Positions 11,489-18,916 of a stretch of 64,000 nt of DNA are shown here, one piece after another (within the stretch, counting starts at the first letter, position 1; each line of letters opens with the position of its first letter). Below the pieces are notes generated by a model. The model saw only the letters and a list, made by a program, of their open reading frames with translations. It was not told the DNA's origin and did no database searches. Origin of the DNA: Catellatospora sp. TT07R-123 (GTDB lineage: Bacteria; Actinomycetota; Actinomycetes; Mycobacteriales; Micromonosporaceae); contig NZ_BNEM01000001.1 of NCBI RefSeq assembly GCF_018327705.1, forward strand, positions 4,623,364-4,687,363, written 5' to 3'. A program made the position numbers and the translations under genes.

Positions 11489-12535
11489 GTGACAGAACTA
11501 CCCACGTCCGGAACCTCACCTCAACTGACTCATGTGGACGCCAAAGGCGCCGCGCGGATGGTGGACGTCGCCGGCAAAGAGATCACGGTGCGTAGCGCGG
11601 TCGCGGCCGGGCGGGTGCGCACCACGGCGGCGGTGCTGGACCTGCTGGCGGGAGCGGGCGTGCCGAAGGGCGATGCGCTCGGCGTCGCCCGGCTGGCCGG
11701 GATCATGGCGGCGAAGCGCACTCCGGAACTCATACCGCTGTGCCATCCCATCGCCGTCCACGGTGTCACTGTCGACCTGTCCCTCGCGACAGACGGAGTC
11801 GAAATAACCGCGACGGTGCGTACGGCAGACCGTACCGGGGTCGAGATGGAAGCCCTGACCTGCGTCGCCACCGCCGGGCTGGCCCTCATCGACATGATCA
11901 AGGCGGTCGATCCGGCCGCCAGCATCGAGCAGGTCCGGGTGCTGCGCAAGGAGGGCGGCAAGACCGGCCTGTGGGTACGCGACGACACGCCTGAGCCTTC
12001 CCCCGCCACCGTCGTCCCAAACACCGGGACACCGCGCGCCCATGTCGTCGTCGCCTCCACCCGCGCCGCGACCGGCGTCTACGCCGACACCGGCGGTCCT
12101 CTCCTAGCTGACGGACTGCGTGCGATGGGCTGCGAGGTCACCGGCGTGACCGTCGTCCCCGACGGCGAACCGGTCCGGCAGGCGCTGCTGGCGGCGCTGG
12201 CCGACCGCCCCGACGCGATCGTCACCACCGGCGGCACCGGGATCAGCCCGACCGACCGCACCCCCGAGGTCACCCGCGCCCTGGTCGACTACGAGGTCAC
12301 CGGGATCGCCGACGCCGTCCGCGCGGCCGGGGCCACCCCGCTGGCGGCGCTGTCGCGCGGGATCGCGGGCGTCGCCGGGCGCACCCTCGTCGTCAACCTC
12401 CCCGGCTCCACCGGGGGCATCCGCGACGGCCTGGCCGTGCTCGCCAAGGTGCTGCCACACGCGGTCGAGCAGCTGCGCGGCGCGGACCACGCGACGCAGC
12501 CCGGCCCGGCCGCAGGACTAGGGTCGAACCCATGA
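11489..12535 (+). CDS. moaCB: MoaC-MoaB/MogA fusion, molybdenum cofactor synthesis
   Basis: 348 residues from GTG 11489. Residues about 12-165 are MoaC (cyclic pyranopterin monophosphate synthase: HVDAKGAARMVDV, LIPLCHPIAV, GVEMEALTCVATAGL, DMIKAVD, KEGGKTGLW). After a short linker, residues about 185-335 are a MoaB/MogA molybdopterin-binding domain (TTGGTGISPTDRTPE, RTLVVNLPGSTGG). The fusion joins the step after MoaA with molybdopterin adenylylation. The stop overlaps the moeA ATG by four bases, and moaE follows, so this is a Moco operon. Confidence 0.95.
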   Translation: MTELPTSGTSPQLTHVDAKGAARMVDVAGKEITVRSAVAAGRVRTTAAVLDLLAGAGVPKGDALGVARLAGIMAAKRTPELIPLCHPIAVHGVTVDLSLATDGVEITATVRTADRTGVEMEALTCVATAGLALIDMIKAVDPAASIEQVRVLRKEGGKTGLWVRDDTPEPSPATVVPNTGTPRAHVVVASTRAATGVYADTGGPLLADGLRAMGCEVTGVTVVPDGEPVRQALLAALADRPDAIVTTGGTGISPTDRTPEVTRALVDYEVTGIADAVRAAGATPLAALSRGIAGVAGRTLVVNLPGSTGGIRDGLAVLAKVLPHAVEQLRGADHATQPGPAAGLGSNP

Positions 12536-13725
12536 CCGCATCGACGCCTCGCGACTGGGCCGCCGCCCGCCGCGACGTACACGGCGCAGGCTGGAAGGCC
12601 CAGCGCCCGGCCGTCACCGTGCCGCTGCTCGACGCCGACGGGCTGACCCTGGCCGCGTCCCTGGCGCCCGGCACCGACCTGCCCGCCTTCCCCACGTCCA
12701 GCATCGACGGCTTCGCGCTGCGCGGCCGCGGCCCGTGGCGGGTCGGCGGCCGGGTGCTGGCCGGCGGCGTGCCCGAGCCGCTCACCGGCGACGGCGCCGC
12801 CGTCGAGATCGCGACCGGGGCGATGGTGCCCGACGGGACCGAGGCGATCCTGCGCGTCGAGCACGCCACCCGCAGCGGCGACCTCGTCGACGGCACCCCC
12901 AAGAGCGAGCGCGAATGGCGCCTGCCCGGCGAGGAGGCCCGCGCGGGCGAGGTGCTGCTGCCCGCCGGGACGCCGGTCACCCCGGGCGTCATCGGCCTGG
13001 CCGCGTCGTGCGGCCACGACACCCTGCCGGTACGGCCCGCGCCGCGCGCCGCCGTGCTGGTCTTCGGCGACGAGCTGCTCACCGAGGGCCTGCCCGGTGA
13101 CGGGCGGGTCCGCGACGCGCTCGGGCCGTCGATCCCGGCGTACCTGCGGCGGCTCGGCGCCCACTGCGGCCCCGCCGCCGGCCCGATCAAGGACACGCTG
13201 GCCGCCCACGTCGAGGCGCTGCGGGCGGCCTTGGACGACGGCGCCGACCTGATCTGCACCACCGGCGGCACCATGCACGGGCCCGTCGACCACCTGCACC
13301 CCGCCCTGGCCGAGCTCGGCGCGCAGTACGTCGTGAACACCGTCGCGGTGCGGCCCGGGTTCCCGATGCTGGTCGCGGCGCTGCGGCACGGGGACCGTAC
13401 GCGGTTCGTGGCCGGACTGCCCGGCAACCCGCAGTCGGCCGTGGTCGCACTGGTGTCCCTGGTCATGCCGCTGCTCGCGGGCCTGACCGGCCGTCCCGAA
13501 CCGGCGCTGCCGCAGGCGACCCTCGGCGAGGCCGTGCCCGGCCGGGGCGACTACACCCACCTTGCGCTGGTGCGCCTCGACCCGGTGGACGGGCTGGCCC
13601 GGCCGGTCCCGCACGTCGGCTCGGCGATGCTGCGCGGGCTGGCCGGGGCGCAGGGGTTCGCCGTGATCCCGCCCGGCACCAGCGGCCGCCCCGGCGACGC
13701 CGTCGACCTGGTGGCCATCCCGTGA
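12532..13725 (+). CDS. moeA: molybdopterin molybdenumtransferase MoeA
   Basis: 397 residues. FPTSSIDGFALRGRG is the MoeA domain I signature (the usual MDGYA-type motif reads IDGFA), followed by EIATGAMVPDGTEAI and the MoCF-binding domain TTGGTMHGPVDHLHPAL with PGNPQSAVVAL. The family inserts molybdate into adenylylated molybdopterin. ATG 12532 overlaps the moaCB stop and the gene overlaps moaE by four bases (GTGA at 13722), indicating a translationally coupled cluster. It is within the usual 390-410 residue length. Confidence 0.93.
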   Translation: MTASTPRDWAAARRDVHGAGWKAQRPAVTVPLLDADGLTLAASLAPGTDLPAFPTSSIDGFALRGRGPWRVGGRVLAGGVPEPLTGDGAAVEIATGAMVPDGTEAILRVEHATRSGDLVDGTPKSEREWRLPGEEARAGEVLLPAGTPVTPGVIGLAASCGHDTLPVRPAPRAAVLVFGDELLTEGLPGDGRVRDALGPSIPAYLRRLGAHCGPAAGPIKDTLAAHVEALRAALDDGADLICTTGGTMHGPVDHLHPALAELGAQYVVNTVAVRPGFPMLVAALRHGDRTRFVAGLPGNPQSAVVALVSLVMPLLAGLTGRPEPALPQATLGEAVPGRGDYTHLALVRLDPVDGLARPVPHVGSAMLRGLAGAQGFAVIPPGTSGRPGDAVDLVAIP

Positions 13726-14147
13726 CCGGACGCATCGCCATCAGCACGGTCACGACCGCGCCGCTCGACGTCACCGCGCACGAGGCGGCCGTCGCCGACC
13801 CGCGCGCCGGGGCCGTGGTCAGCTTCGCCGGGGTGGTGCGCGACCACGACCACGCCCGGCCGGTGACCTCGCTGACCTACGAGGCGCACCCGACCGCCGA
13901 AGCGGTGCTGCGCGAGGTCGCCGAGGAACTGGCGGCCGACCCGGACGTCTACGCGATCGCGGTGTCCCACCGGTACGGCCCGCTGGCCGTCGGCGACGTC
14001 GCCCTGGCGGCGGCGGTCGCCACGGCGCACCGGGCGGCCGCCTTCACCGCCTGCGCCCGCCTGGTGGACCTGGTCAAGCAGCGCCTGCCGATGTGGAAGC
14101 ACCAGCTCTTCGCCGACGGCACCGACGAATGGGTCAACTGCCCGTAG
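13722..14147 (+). CDS. moaE: molybdopterin synthase large subunit MoaE
   Basis: 141 residues from GTG 13722. Conserved MoaE blocks are GAVVSFAGVVRDHDHARPV, LTYEAHPTAEAVLREV, VSHRYGPLAVGDVALAAAV and MWKHQLFADGTDEWV with the catalytic lysine region near the C-terminus. MoaE pairs with MoaD (encoded about 9 kb away at 23433-23675) to add the dithiolene sulfurs to cyclic pyranopterin. It is the last gene of the moaCB-moeA-moaE cluster and is followed by a strong hairpin. Confidence 0.94.
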   Translation: MTGRIAISTVTTAPLDVTAHEAAVADPRAGAVVSFAGVVRDHDHARPVTSLTYEAHPTAEAVLREVAEELAADPDVYAIAVSHRYGPLAVGDVALAAAVATAHRAAAFTACARLVDLVKQRLPMWKHQLFADGTDEWVNCP

Positions 14148-14154
14148 CCCCGCA

Positions 14155-14189
14155 CGCCGCCGGCGGGGCGCCGCGCCCCGCCGGCGGCG
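14155..14189 (+). terminator. hairpin terminator after moaE
   Basis: Perfect 16-bp GC stem (14155-14170 with 14174-14189, core CCGGCGGGGCG) with a 3-nt loop, starting 8 bp after the moaE stop. No U-tract follows. Confidence 0.8.
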
Positions 14190-14199
14190 CGCGGGGTTC

Positions 14200-14222
14200 G
14201 CGCACTTTCGGGGAAAGTGCGC
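14200..14222. repeat. short perfect hairpin inside palindromic repeat copy 2
   Basis: GCGCACTTT and AAAGTGCGC arms (9 bp) flank a CGGGG loop. It is formed by one arm of the 61-bp repeat (14202-14262) and provides an alternative fold to the long-range pairing of that element. Confidence 0.6.
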
Positions 14223-14262
14223 GAATCATGGGCCGGATTCCAGCACTTTCCCCGAAACTGCA
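14202..14262 (-). repeat. 61-bp palindromic repeat, copy 2 (inverted)
   Basis: The reverse complement aligns end to end with 2303-2363: the arm TGCAGTTTCGGGG, the box TGCTGGAATC, ATTCG and TTTCCCCGAAA are shared. It lies in the convergent gap between moaE and the GT87-like gene, between their two terminators, so it is unlikely to be needed for termination itself. Confidence 0.7.
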
Positions 14263-14314
14263 ACCTCACCGACCGCCTGGCGGGCGGCGGGTGGCGGGTG
14301 GCGGAGGAAGTGAG

Positions 14315-14348
14315 AGCGCGCCCCACCCGTGGTCGGGTGGGGCGCGCT
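14315..14348 (-). terminator. hairpin terminator of the GT87-like gene
   Basis: 15-bp stem (14315-14329 with 14334-14348, arm GCGCGCCCCACCCG) and a TGGT loop, located 16 bp beyond the stop of the minus-strand gene at 14365. Confidence 0.8.
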
Positions 14349-14364
14349 TCGTCGTGCGGGGCCG

Positions 14365-15771
14365 TCAGCGGGTGGTGGCGACGGCCTGCCGGGCCGGGGT
14401 CGGGACCGCCTGGCGCACCTGGGGGATGCGCACCGGGACGTGGCCGAACGCGGGCTCGGCGCCGGGCCGCGACGGCAGCGCCGCCACCAGCACGATCAGC
14501 GCGATCGCCAGCGAGTTCTCGGCCAGCATGCCGAACAGTCCGTCGGCGTAGTGCGAGACCCCGGGGAGCTGGTGCTCGTAGGGCCAGATCGGGGAGATGA
14601 GGAACAGCAGGTACAGCCCGATCGCGGCGGCCGCGTGGCGCGCACCGACCAGCCACGGGAACCAGATCGGCTCGCGCAGGCCCGGAGTGGACCGGGCGCG
14701 GGCGAGCAGGCCCCGGCTGGCGGCGCGGCGGCGCAGCGCCTGGTCGCCCAGCGCGATGATCGCCGGGACGACCCAGACCAGGTGGTGCGTCCACGAGATC
14801 GGGCTGATCACGTTGGCGGTGAGGCCGACCAGCGTGAACGCGGTCAGCTCGTCGCCCTCGGTGTGCGCGGCGGTGGCCCGGGACAGGCCGACCGCGAGCA
14901 GCACCAGCGTGAACGCGATCCACAGCAGGCTCGGGGCGTTCGTGGTGTCGTACAGGCGGGACAGCAGGCCGGCCAGGGACTGGTTCGGCGTCATGTCCGC
15001 GGCGCCGACCCGCTCGGTCTGCCAGATCACGCTGCCGAAGTACATGGTCGACTCATGCGGCACCACCAGGTACGCCGCCGCGGTCGCCGCGATCGTCGCG
15101 CCGGTCGCGGTCGCCGCCGCTCGCCACTGCCTGCTGACCAGGAAGTAGACGATGAACAGCGCCGGGGTCAGCTTGATCGCCGTGGCCAGGCCGATGCCCA
15201 CGCCCGCCCAGCGCCAGCCGCGCCGCAGCGCCACCATGTCCGCCATGACCAGCGCGAACAGGATCAGGTTGACCTGGCCGAAGCCCAGCGTCTCCCGGGA
15301 CGGCTCGATCGCGGCGAACAGCGGCAGGGCGATCGCCACGGTGAGCCAGCGCGACCAGCCGCACCGGTCGGCGACCGGGACCAGCAGCACGGTCAGCACC
15401 AGCCCCAGCGAGACCAGCCCGATGAGGATGTTGATCCAGCCGGCGACCGCGCTGCTGACGGCGGCCATGGGCAGCATCGTCAGCGCGGCGAACGGCGGGT
15501 ACGTGAAACCGAGCGTGGTGTTCGGTGCGATGTAGTCGTACAGCTCGCCGCCGCCGGCCCACCACTCCACCGCACCGTGATAGATCTTCATATCGAAGAA
15601 GTCGTACCACCGTCCGAAGTTCTGCTCGGTCGCCCAGGAGGCGTAGCAGACGGCGGCGACTATGCCGACCCGGACGAGGGTCCAGCGATCCCATCGCAGG
15701 GGTCGCCGGTCACGGAGGTTGCGGTGGCGCTCGGTGAGGCGGGGCAGACTGCGCACGCCGAAAGACGGCAT
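14365..15771 (-). CDS. GT87-type mannosyltransferase-like membrane protein
   Basis: 468 residues from ATG 15771 (MPSFGVRSLPRL), preceded on its strand by AAGGAGGTG at good spacing. The first extracytoplasmic loop contains FDMKIYHGAVEWWAGGG and FTYPPFAALTMLPMAAV, typical of DUF2029/GT87 polyprenyl-phosphomannose transferases such as the PIM-type enzymes of actinobacteria; the acidic residue in FDMKIY is the likely catalytic one. About ten membrane helices follow and the cytoplasmic tail is hydrophilic. Probably builds mannosylated envelope lipids or glycans. The acceptor cannot be told. Confidence 0.8.
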   Translation of the reverse strand: MPSFGVRSLPRLTERHRNLRDRRPLRWDRWTLVRVGIVAAVCYASWATEQNFGRWYDFFDMKIYHGAVEWWAGGGELYDYIAPNTTLGFTYPPFAALTMLPMAAVSSAVAGWINILIGLVSLGLVLTVLLVPVADRCGWSRWLTVAIALPLFAAIEPSRETLGFGQVNLILFALVMADMVALRRGWRWAGVGIGLATAIKLTPALFIVYFLVSRQWRAAATATGATIAATAAAYLVVPHESTMYFGSVIWQTERVGAADMTPNQSLAGLLSRLYDTTNAPSLLWIAFTLVLLAVGLSRATAAHTEGDELTAFTLVGLTANVISPISWTHHLVWVVPAIIALGDQALRRRAASRGLLARARSTPGLREPIWFPWLVGARHAAAAIGLYLLFLISPIWPYEHQLPGVSHYADGLFGMLAENSLAIALIVLVAALPSRPGAEPAFGHVPVRIPQVRQAVPTPARQAVATTR

Positions 15772-16032
15772 GGCGTCGCCACCTCCTTCAAGGTCCCGGG
15801 GTTCGGTGTCCCGTTCGTGTCTGCTCAGCAGCCTAGAACGGCGGGGCACTCCAGTACCTCCCGTGTTACCCGACCGTGTCCGATCCCACACGCCTTTGCG
15901 ACATTTCCAGCGGGTTAACGCATGGTGCGAAGTTCGAGTGATTGGCGTCACACCAACCCTGCAACCAGCACAGACACGCCCTACACATGTCGCAACTACC
16001 CGGACCGGGGCGGGGAAACGCGCCTGAAGGTC

Positions 16033-16542
16033 TCAGTTTGAATGCAACTGCCCGACAGCCTTCCGCTGCGCCTTCCGGATCGACTTCTGTGCGTCGTGGA
16101 CGGCCCGGTTCGCCCGCCAGCCCAGGCTCGGCGAACCGGCCGTGTCGGCGGCCGCGAGCAGCAGGCCGCCCAGCAGGCCGAGGTTCTTGGCGAACTGCAC
16201 CAGCTCCTCGCGCCGCTGCTGGGAGTCCTTGGCCAGCCAGAACGGGTGGTTGACCACGGTGGCCGGGATCAGCGTCCCGGCCAGCAGCGCCGCGGCGGGC
16301 CGGGGCGCGGTGCCGGTGGCCAGCATCACACCGCCGATGAGCTGGGCCGCGCCGTTGACGCGGACCAGGGACTTCGCCTCCGACGGCAGGCGTGGATCGA
16401 CGCGCTCCAGCAGCGGGGCGACCTGCTCCGCCAGGGGCGCGGCCTGTTCGGCGTACCGCTCGGGCCTCAGCAGTGCGTGCGCGCCGGCGACGGCGAAGAT
16501 CCCGCCCAGCAGGGCGCGCGCGACCCCTCGTACTGGTCTCAT
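16033..16542 (-). CDS. DoxX family membrane protein
   Basis: 169 residues. RPVRGVARALLGGIFAVAGAHALLRPERY, NGAAQLIGGVMLATGTAPRPAAALLAGTLIPAT and NHPFWLAKD match the four-helix DoxX/SURF4-like family. DoxX proteins have been linked to quinone or thiol redox functions; nothing in the sequence fixes the role here. A helical, basic C-terminal tail (KSIRKAQRKAVGQLHSN) faces the cytoplasm. 260 bp of non-coding DNA separate it from the GT87-like gene. Confidence 0.85.
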   Translation of the reverse strand: MRPVRGVARALLGGIFAVAGAHALLRPERYAEQAAPLAEQVAPLLERVDPRLPSEAKSLVRVNGAAQLIGGVMLATGTAPRPAAALLAGTLIPATVVNHPFWLAKDSQQRREELVQFAKNLGLLGGLLLAAADTAGSPSLGWRANRAVHDAQKSIRKAQRKAVGQLHSN

Positions 16543-16552
16543 ACCGCAATTA

Positions 16553-17092
16553 TCAGGGGCGTTTGCCCATGCAAAGGACGAAATCCAAACCAGCCAGTTC
16601 GCTGTCGAAGAAGTAGTGGTAGCGGTAGCCCTGCACGCCCTGGCACTCCTTGGTGTCGCTGGTCGCGTCGAAACGCGCCAGCACCTGTAGCGCCCCGGGC
16701 TCGCAGTCGGCCATCACCAGGTCCGGGTCCTCCTCCGTGCCGCGGTTGGCCACGCAGTCGCCGGGCTGGGCGAACCGCGCCGTGCGGGGCGCGGCCGACG
16801 GGGTCACGGTGGTCACCGGCAGCGGCTCGGCCGCGGTCTCGAACGGGTCGGGCAGCACCCGCAGCGCGACCAGCACCGCGACGAAGGCGACCACGCACAC
16901 GCCGAGCAGGGCCAGCCCGATGACCGCCGGGCCGCGGCCGCCCATCCGGGGGCGCGGCGGCGGCTGCACGATCGGCAGCATCTCGGTGATGCGGTGCACC
17001 GCCGCGGTCGGGTCTTCTTCGGGCTCGTTGCCGGTGCGGCGGTGGGCCGGGGTGTGCCGGGAGCGCTGCGCAGGGTCGTCGTGGGTGTACAA
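16553..17092 (-). CDS. single-pass exported protein with paired cysteines
   Basis: 179 residues from a TTG at 17092 (LYTHDDPAQ), chosen because GGAG lies seven bases upstream; an ATG at 17149 would overlap the divergent prepilin peptidase start. A cytoplasmic segment ends in PPPRPRMGGRG, then one membrane helix (AVIGLALLGVCVVAFVAVLV), then an outside domain with CVANRGTEEDP, MADCEPGALQVLARF, ECQGVQGYRYHYF and FVLCMGKRP. Four cysteines suggest two disulfides, as in LppU-like actinobacterial domains. It ends 10 bp upstream of doxX. Function unknown; start uncertain. Confidence 0.65.
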   Translation of the reverse strand: MYTHDDPAQRSRHTPAHRRTGNEPEEDPTAAVHRITEMLPIVQPPPRPRMGGRGPAVIGLALLGVCVVAFVAVLVALRVLPDPFETAAEPLPVTTVTPSAAPRTARFAQPGDCVANRGTEEDPDLVMADCEPGALQVLARFDATSDTKECQGVQGYRYHYFFDSELAGLDFVLCMGKRP

Positions 17093-17147
17093 AACCGAGC
17101 TCCGCGTGGGACGAGACAGGGGTGCCTGCCAAGGTACCGTGCCCGCC

Positions 17148-17903
17148 ATGCCCCTCGATTCCACCGTCACGCTGATCTCCGCCGCCGTGGGTGCCGTCTG
17201 CGGGGCGCTGACGCCCCGGATCGCGTACCGGCTGGCGGTCGAGTGGGACGAACCGAAGCGCACCGGCTGCGGCGCCTGCGCGGGGCCCTTCCCGCCGGGC
17301 CGGGCGGGCTGGCTGACCACGGCCGCGCGCTGCCCGTCCTGCCGCGCCGCCACCGGGCCGAGTCCGTGGTGGACCGTGCCGGTCGGGGCCGTCGCCGCGG
17401 CCGGGCTCGGGGCGAGCCTGCACGGCTGGCTGCTGGCCGCGTCGCTCGTGCTGAGCGTGGCCGGGGTGCTGCTCGCGGCGATCGACCTGAGAGTCCACCG
17501 GCTGCCCGATCCCATCGTGGGGGCCACGGCGCTGGGAGTCCTGGCGCTGGTGACGGCCGGGGCGGTCAGCGGCCGCGACTGGTCGGCCCATCGCGGCGCG
17601 CTGCTCGGCGGGCTGGTGCTGCTGCTCGGATACGGGCTGGTCAGCGTGCTTACCAGCGGGGCGTGGGGCCTCGGCGACGCCAAGCTCTCCGGGGTCCTCG
17701 GCCTGGTCCTCGGCTGGTTCGGCTGGGGCATGGTCGTGACGGGGGTGGTCCTCGGCGTCGTGGTCAACGGTCTGACGGCGATCGTCTATCTGATCTTCCG
17801 CCGGATCGGGCGGCGGGATTCGCTGGCGATAGGCCCGGGTCTGCTGGTCGGCGCATGGGCCGCGATCGTGCTGCCGGTCGTCTTTCCGGTGATCTTCGGT
17901 TAA
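17148..17903 (+). CDS. type IV prepilin peptidase-like protein (A24)
   Basis: 251 residues from ATG 17148. After the first helix a cytoplasmic loop has CGACAGPFPPGR and CPSCRA, a CxxC pair of the prepilin peptidase N-domain. The catalytic aspartates are visible in AAIDLRVHRLPDPI and WGLGDAKLSG (GxGD). Multiple membrane helices. The family processes prepilins or Flp pilins; no pilin gene lies nearby, so the substrate is encoded elsewhere or the protein is an orphan. Confidence 0.87.
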   Translation: MPLDSTVTLISAAVGAVCGALTPRIAYRLAVEWDEPKRTGCGACAGPFPPGRAGWLTTAARCPSCRAATGPSPWWTVPVGAVAAAGLGASLHGWLLAASLVLSVAGVLLAAIDLRVHRLPDPIVGATALGVLALVTAGAVSGRDWSAHRGALLGGLVLLLGYGLVSVLTSGAWGLGDAKLSGVLGLVLGWFGWGMVVTGVVLGVVVNGLTAIVYLIFRRIGRRDSLAIGPGLLVGAWAAIVLPVVFPVIFG

Positions 17904-18186
17904 CGATCAGCATCGATCACCGCTTCAGGTCGGCCGCTCGGTGCCGGAATCCGGCGCAGCGGCATTGTGGATCATGGGCCGTGCGTACCCGCGTCGAACC
18001 GGTCGTCCGGCGACCTGCCGACGGCGGATGAGACATGAGCCGGTCCCGCATTCGGGGCGGCCTGGTGGCGGCGGTCGCACGTTTTTCCGACCCGTGACGG
18101 CATATCCGAATTGCCATTAATCGCGCCAATAACCTGTTAACGCATAACTGCGATGGTCCGAGCGGGGTGCGACGGGCTGCCGGGGC
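17904..18186. other. convergent intergenic region
   Basis: 283 bp between the prepilin peptidase and the LuxR regulator. An AT-richer patch at about 18105-18150 stands out. I see no gene and no strong terminator hairpin. Confidence 0.4.
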
Positions 18187-18783
18187 CTACCGGCGGGTGG
18201 CGGCCAGGGCCTGCTCGCGGCTGTGCACGCCGAGCTTGTCGTACAGGCGGCTGACGTAGGTGCGGACCGTCGACTCGGCCAGCCGCATGCGCAGGGCGAT
18301 GGCGGCGAGGCTCCCGCCGGCGTGCAGCTCGCGCAGGATCTCCTCCTCGCGCGGGCTCAGCTGCTGGGTCGAGTTGCGGCGGCGGGCCAGCACGGCGGCC
18401 AGGTCGGGGGCGGTGAACGACGCGGGCGCGACGGCGGCGTGCCGTACGGCCGCCATCAGCAGCTCGACCGGCCCGGTCCGCGGCAGGTACGCCGACAGCC
18501 CGGCCTGGAGGGAGCGCAGCAGCAGGTTGTCCTCGGCCGGGCCGGTCAGCACCACGCCGAGGCGGGGGCGGCTGTCGCGCAGCTCGGCGGCCAGCGGCAG
18601 CGCCCCGGGCACCGCGGCGTCGAGGGTGACCACGTTCGGCTCGTGCTGCCCGACGAGCGCCAGCAGCCGGGCCGGGTCCGCCGCCTGGCCGACCAGCTCG
18701 ATCTCGGGATCGTCGGCGCACGCCGCCGCGTAGCCGAGCTGCACCATGGTCACCGGATCCACCGTCACCAGCTTGATCGACAC
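18187..18783 (-). CDS. LuxR-family response regulator-like protein
   Basis: 198 residues from GTG 18783 (VSIKLVTVDP), five bases after GGAGG; another GTG two codons earlier is too close to it. The receiver-like N-terminus has VTLDAAVPG where a phospho-acceptor Asp is expected, but the acidic pocket at the start is weak (TVDP only). The C-terminal HTH (LSPREEEILRELHAGGSLAAIALRMRL, TVRTYVSRLYDKLGVHSREQAL) is a typical LuxR/GerE DNA-binding domain. No histidine kinase is adjacent. An inverted repeat just upstream may be its own operator. Confidence 0.88.
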   Translation of the reverse strand: MSIKLVTVDPVTMVQLGYAAACADDPEIELVGQAADPARLLALVGQHEPNVVTLDAAVPGALPLAAELRDSRPRLGVVLTGPAEDNLLLRSLQAGLSAYLPRTGPVELLMAAVRHAAVAPASFTAPDLAAVLARRRNSTQQLSPREEEILRELHAGGSLAAIALRMRLAESTVRTYVSRLYDKLGVHSREQALAATRR

Positions 18784-18798
18784 AGACACCTCCGTTGT

Positions 18799-18829
18799 GA
18801 CGCTGCGTTACTCCCTCCTACGTAGCGTC
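18799..18829. promoter_or_regulatory. inverted repeat upstream of the LuxR gene
   Basis: GACGCTGCGT (18799-18808) and ACGTAGCGTC (18820-18829) form a near-perfect dyad with one mismatch, 16-47 bp upstream of the regulator start. Its position fits an operator or promoter-overlapping site. Confidence 0.45.
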
Positions 18830-18916
18830 CGGGGCGTGTCCGGTGTCACTCCTGCGACGGTGATGTCATCCCTGCGGGGGCACGGTCCCAGCCGTTCGGG
18901 CCGGGCGGCCGGCCGA

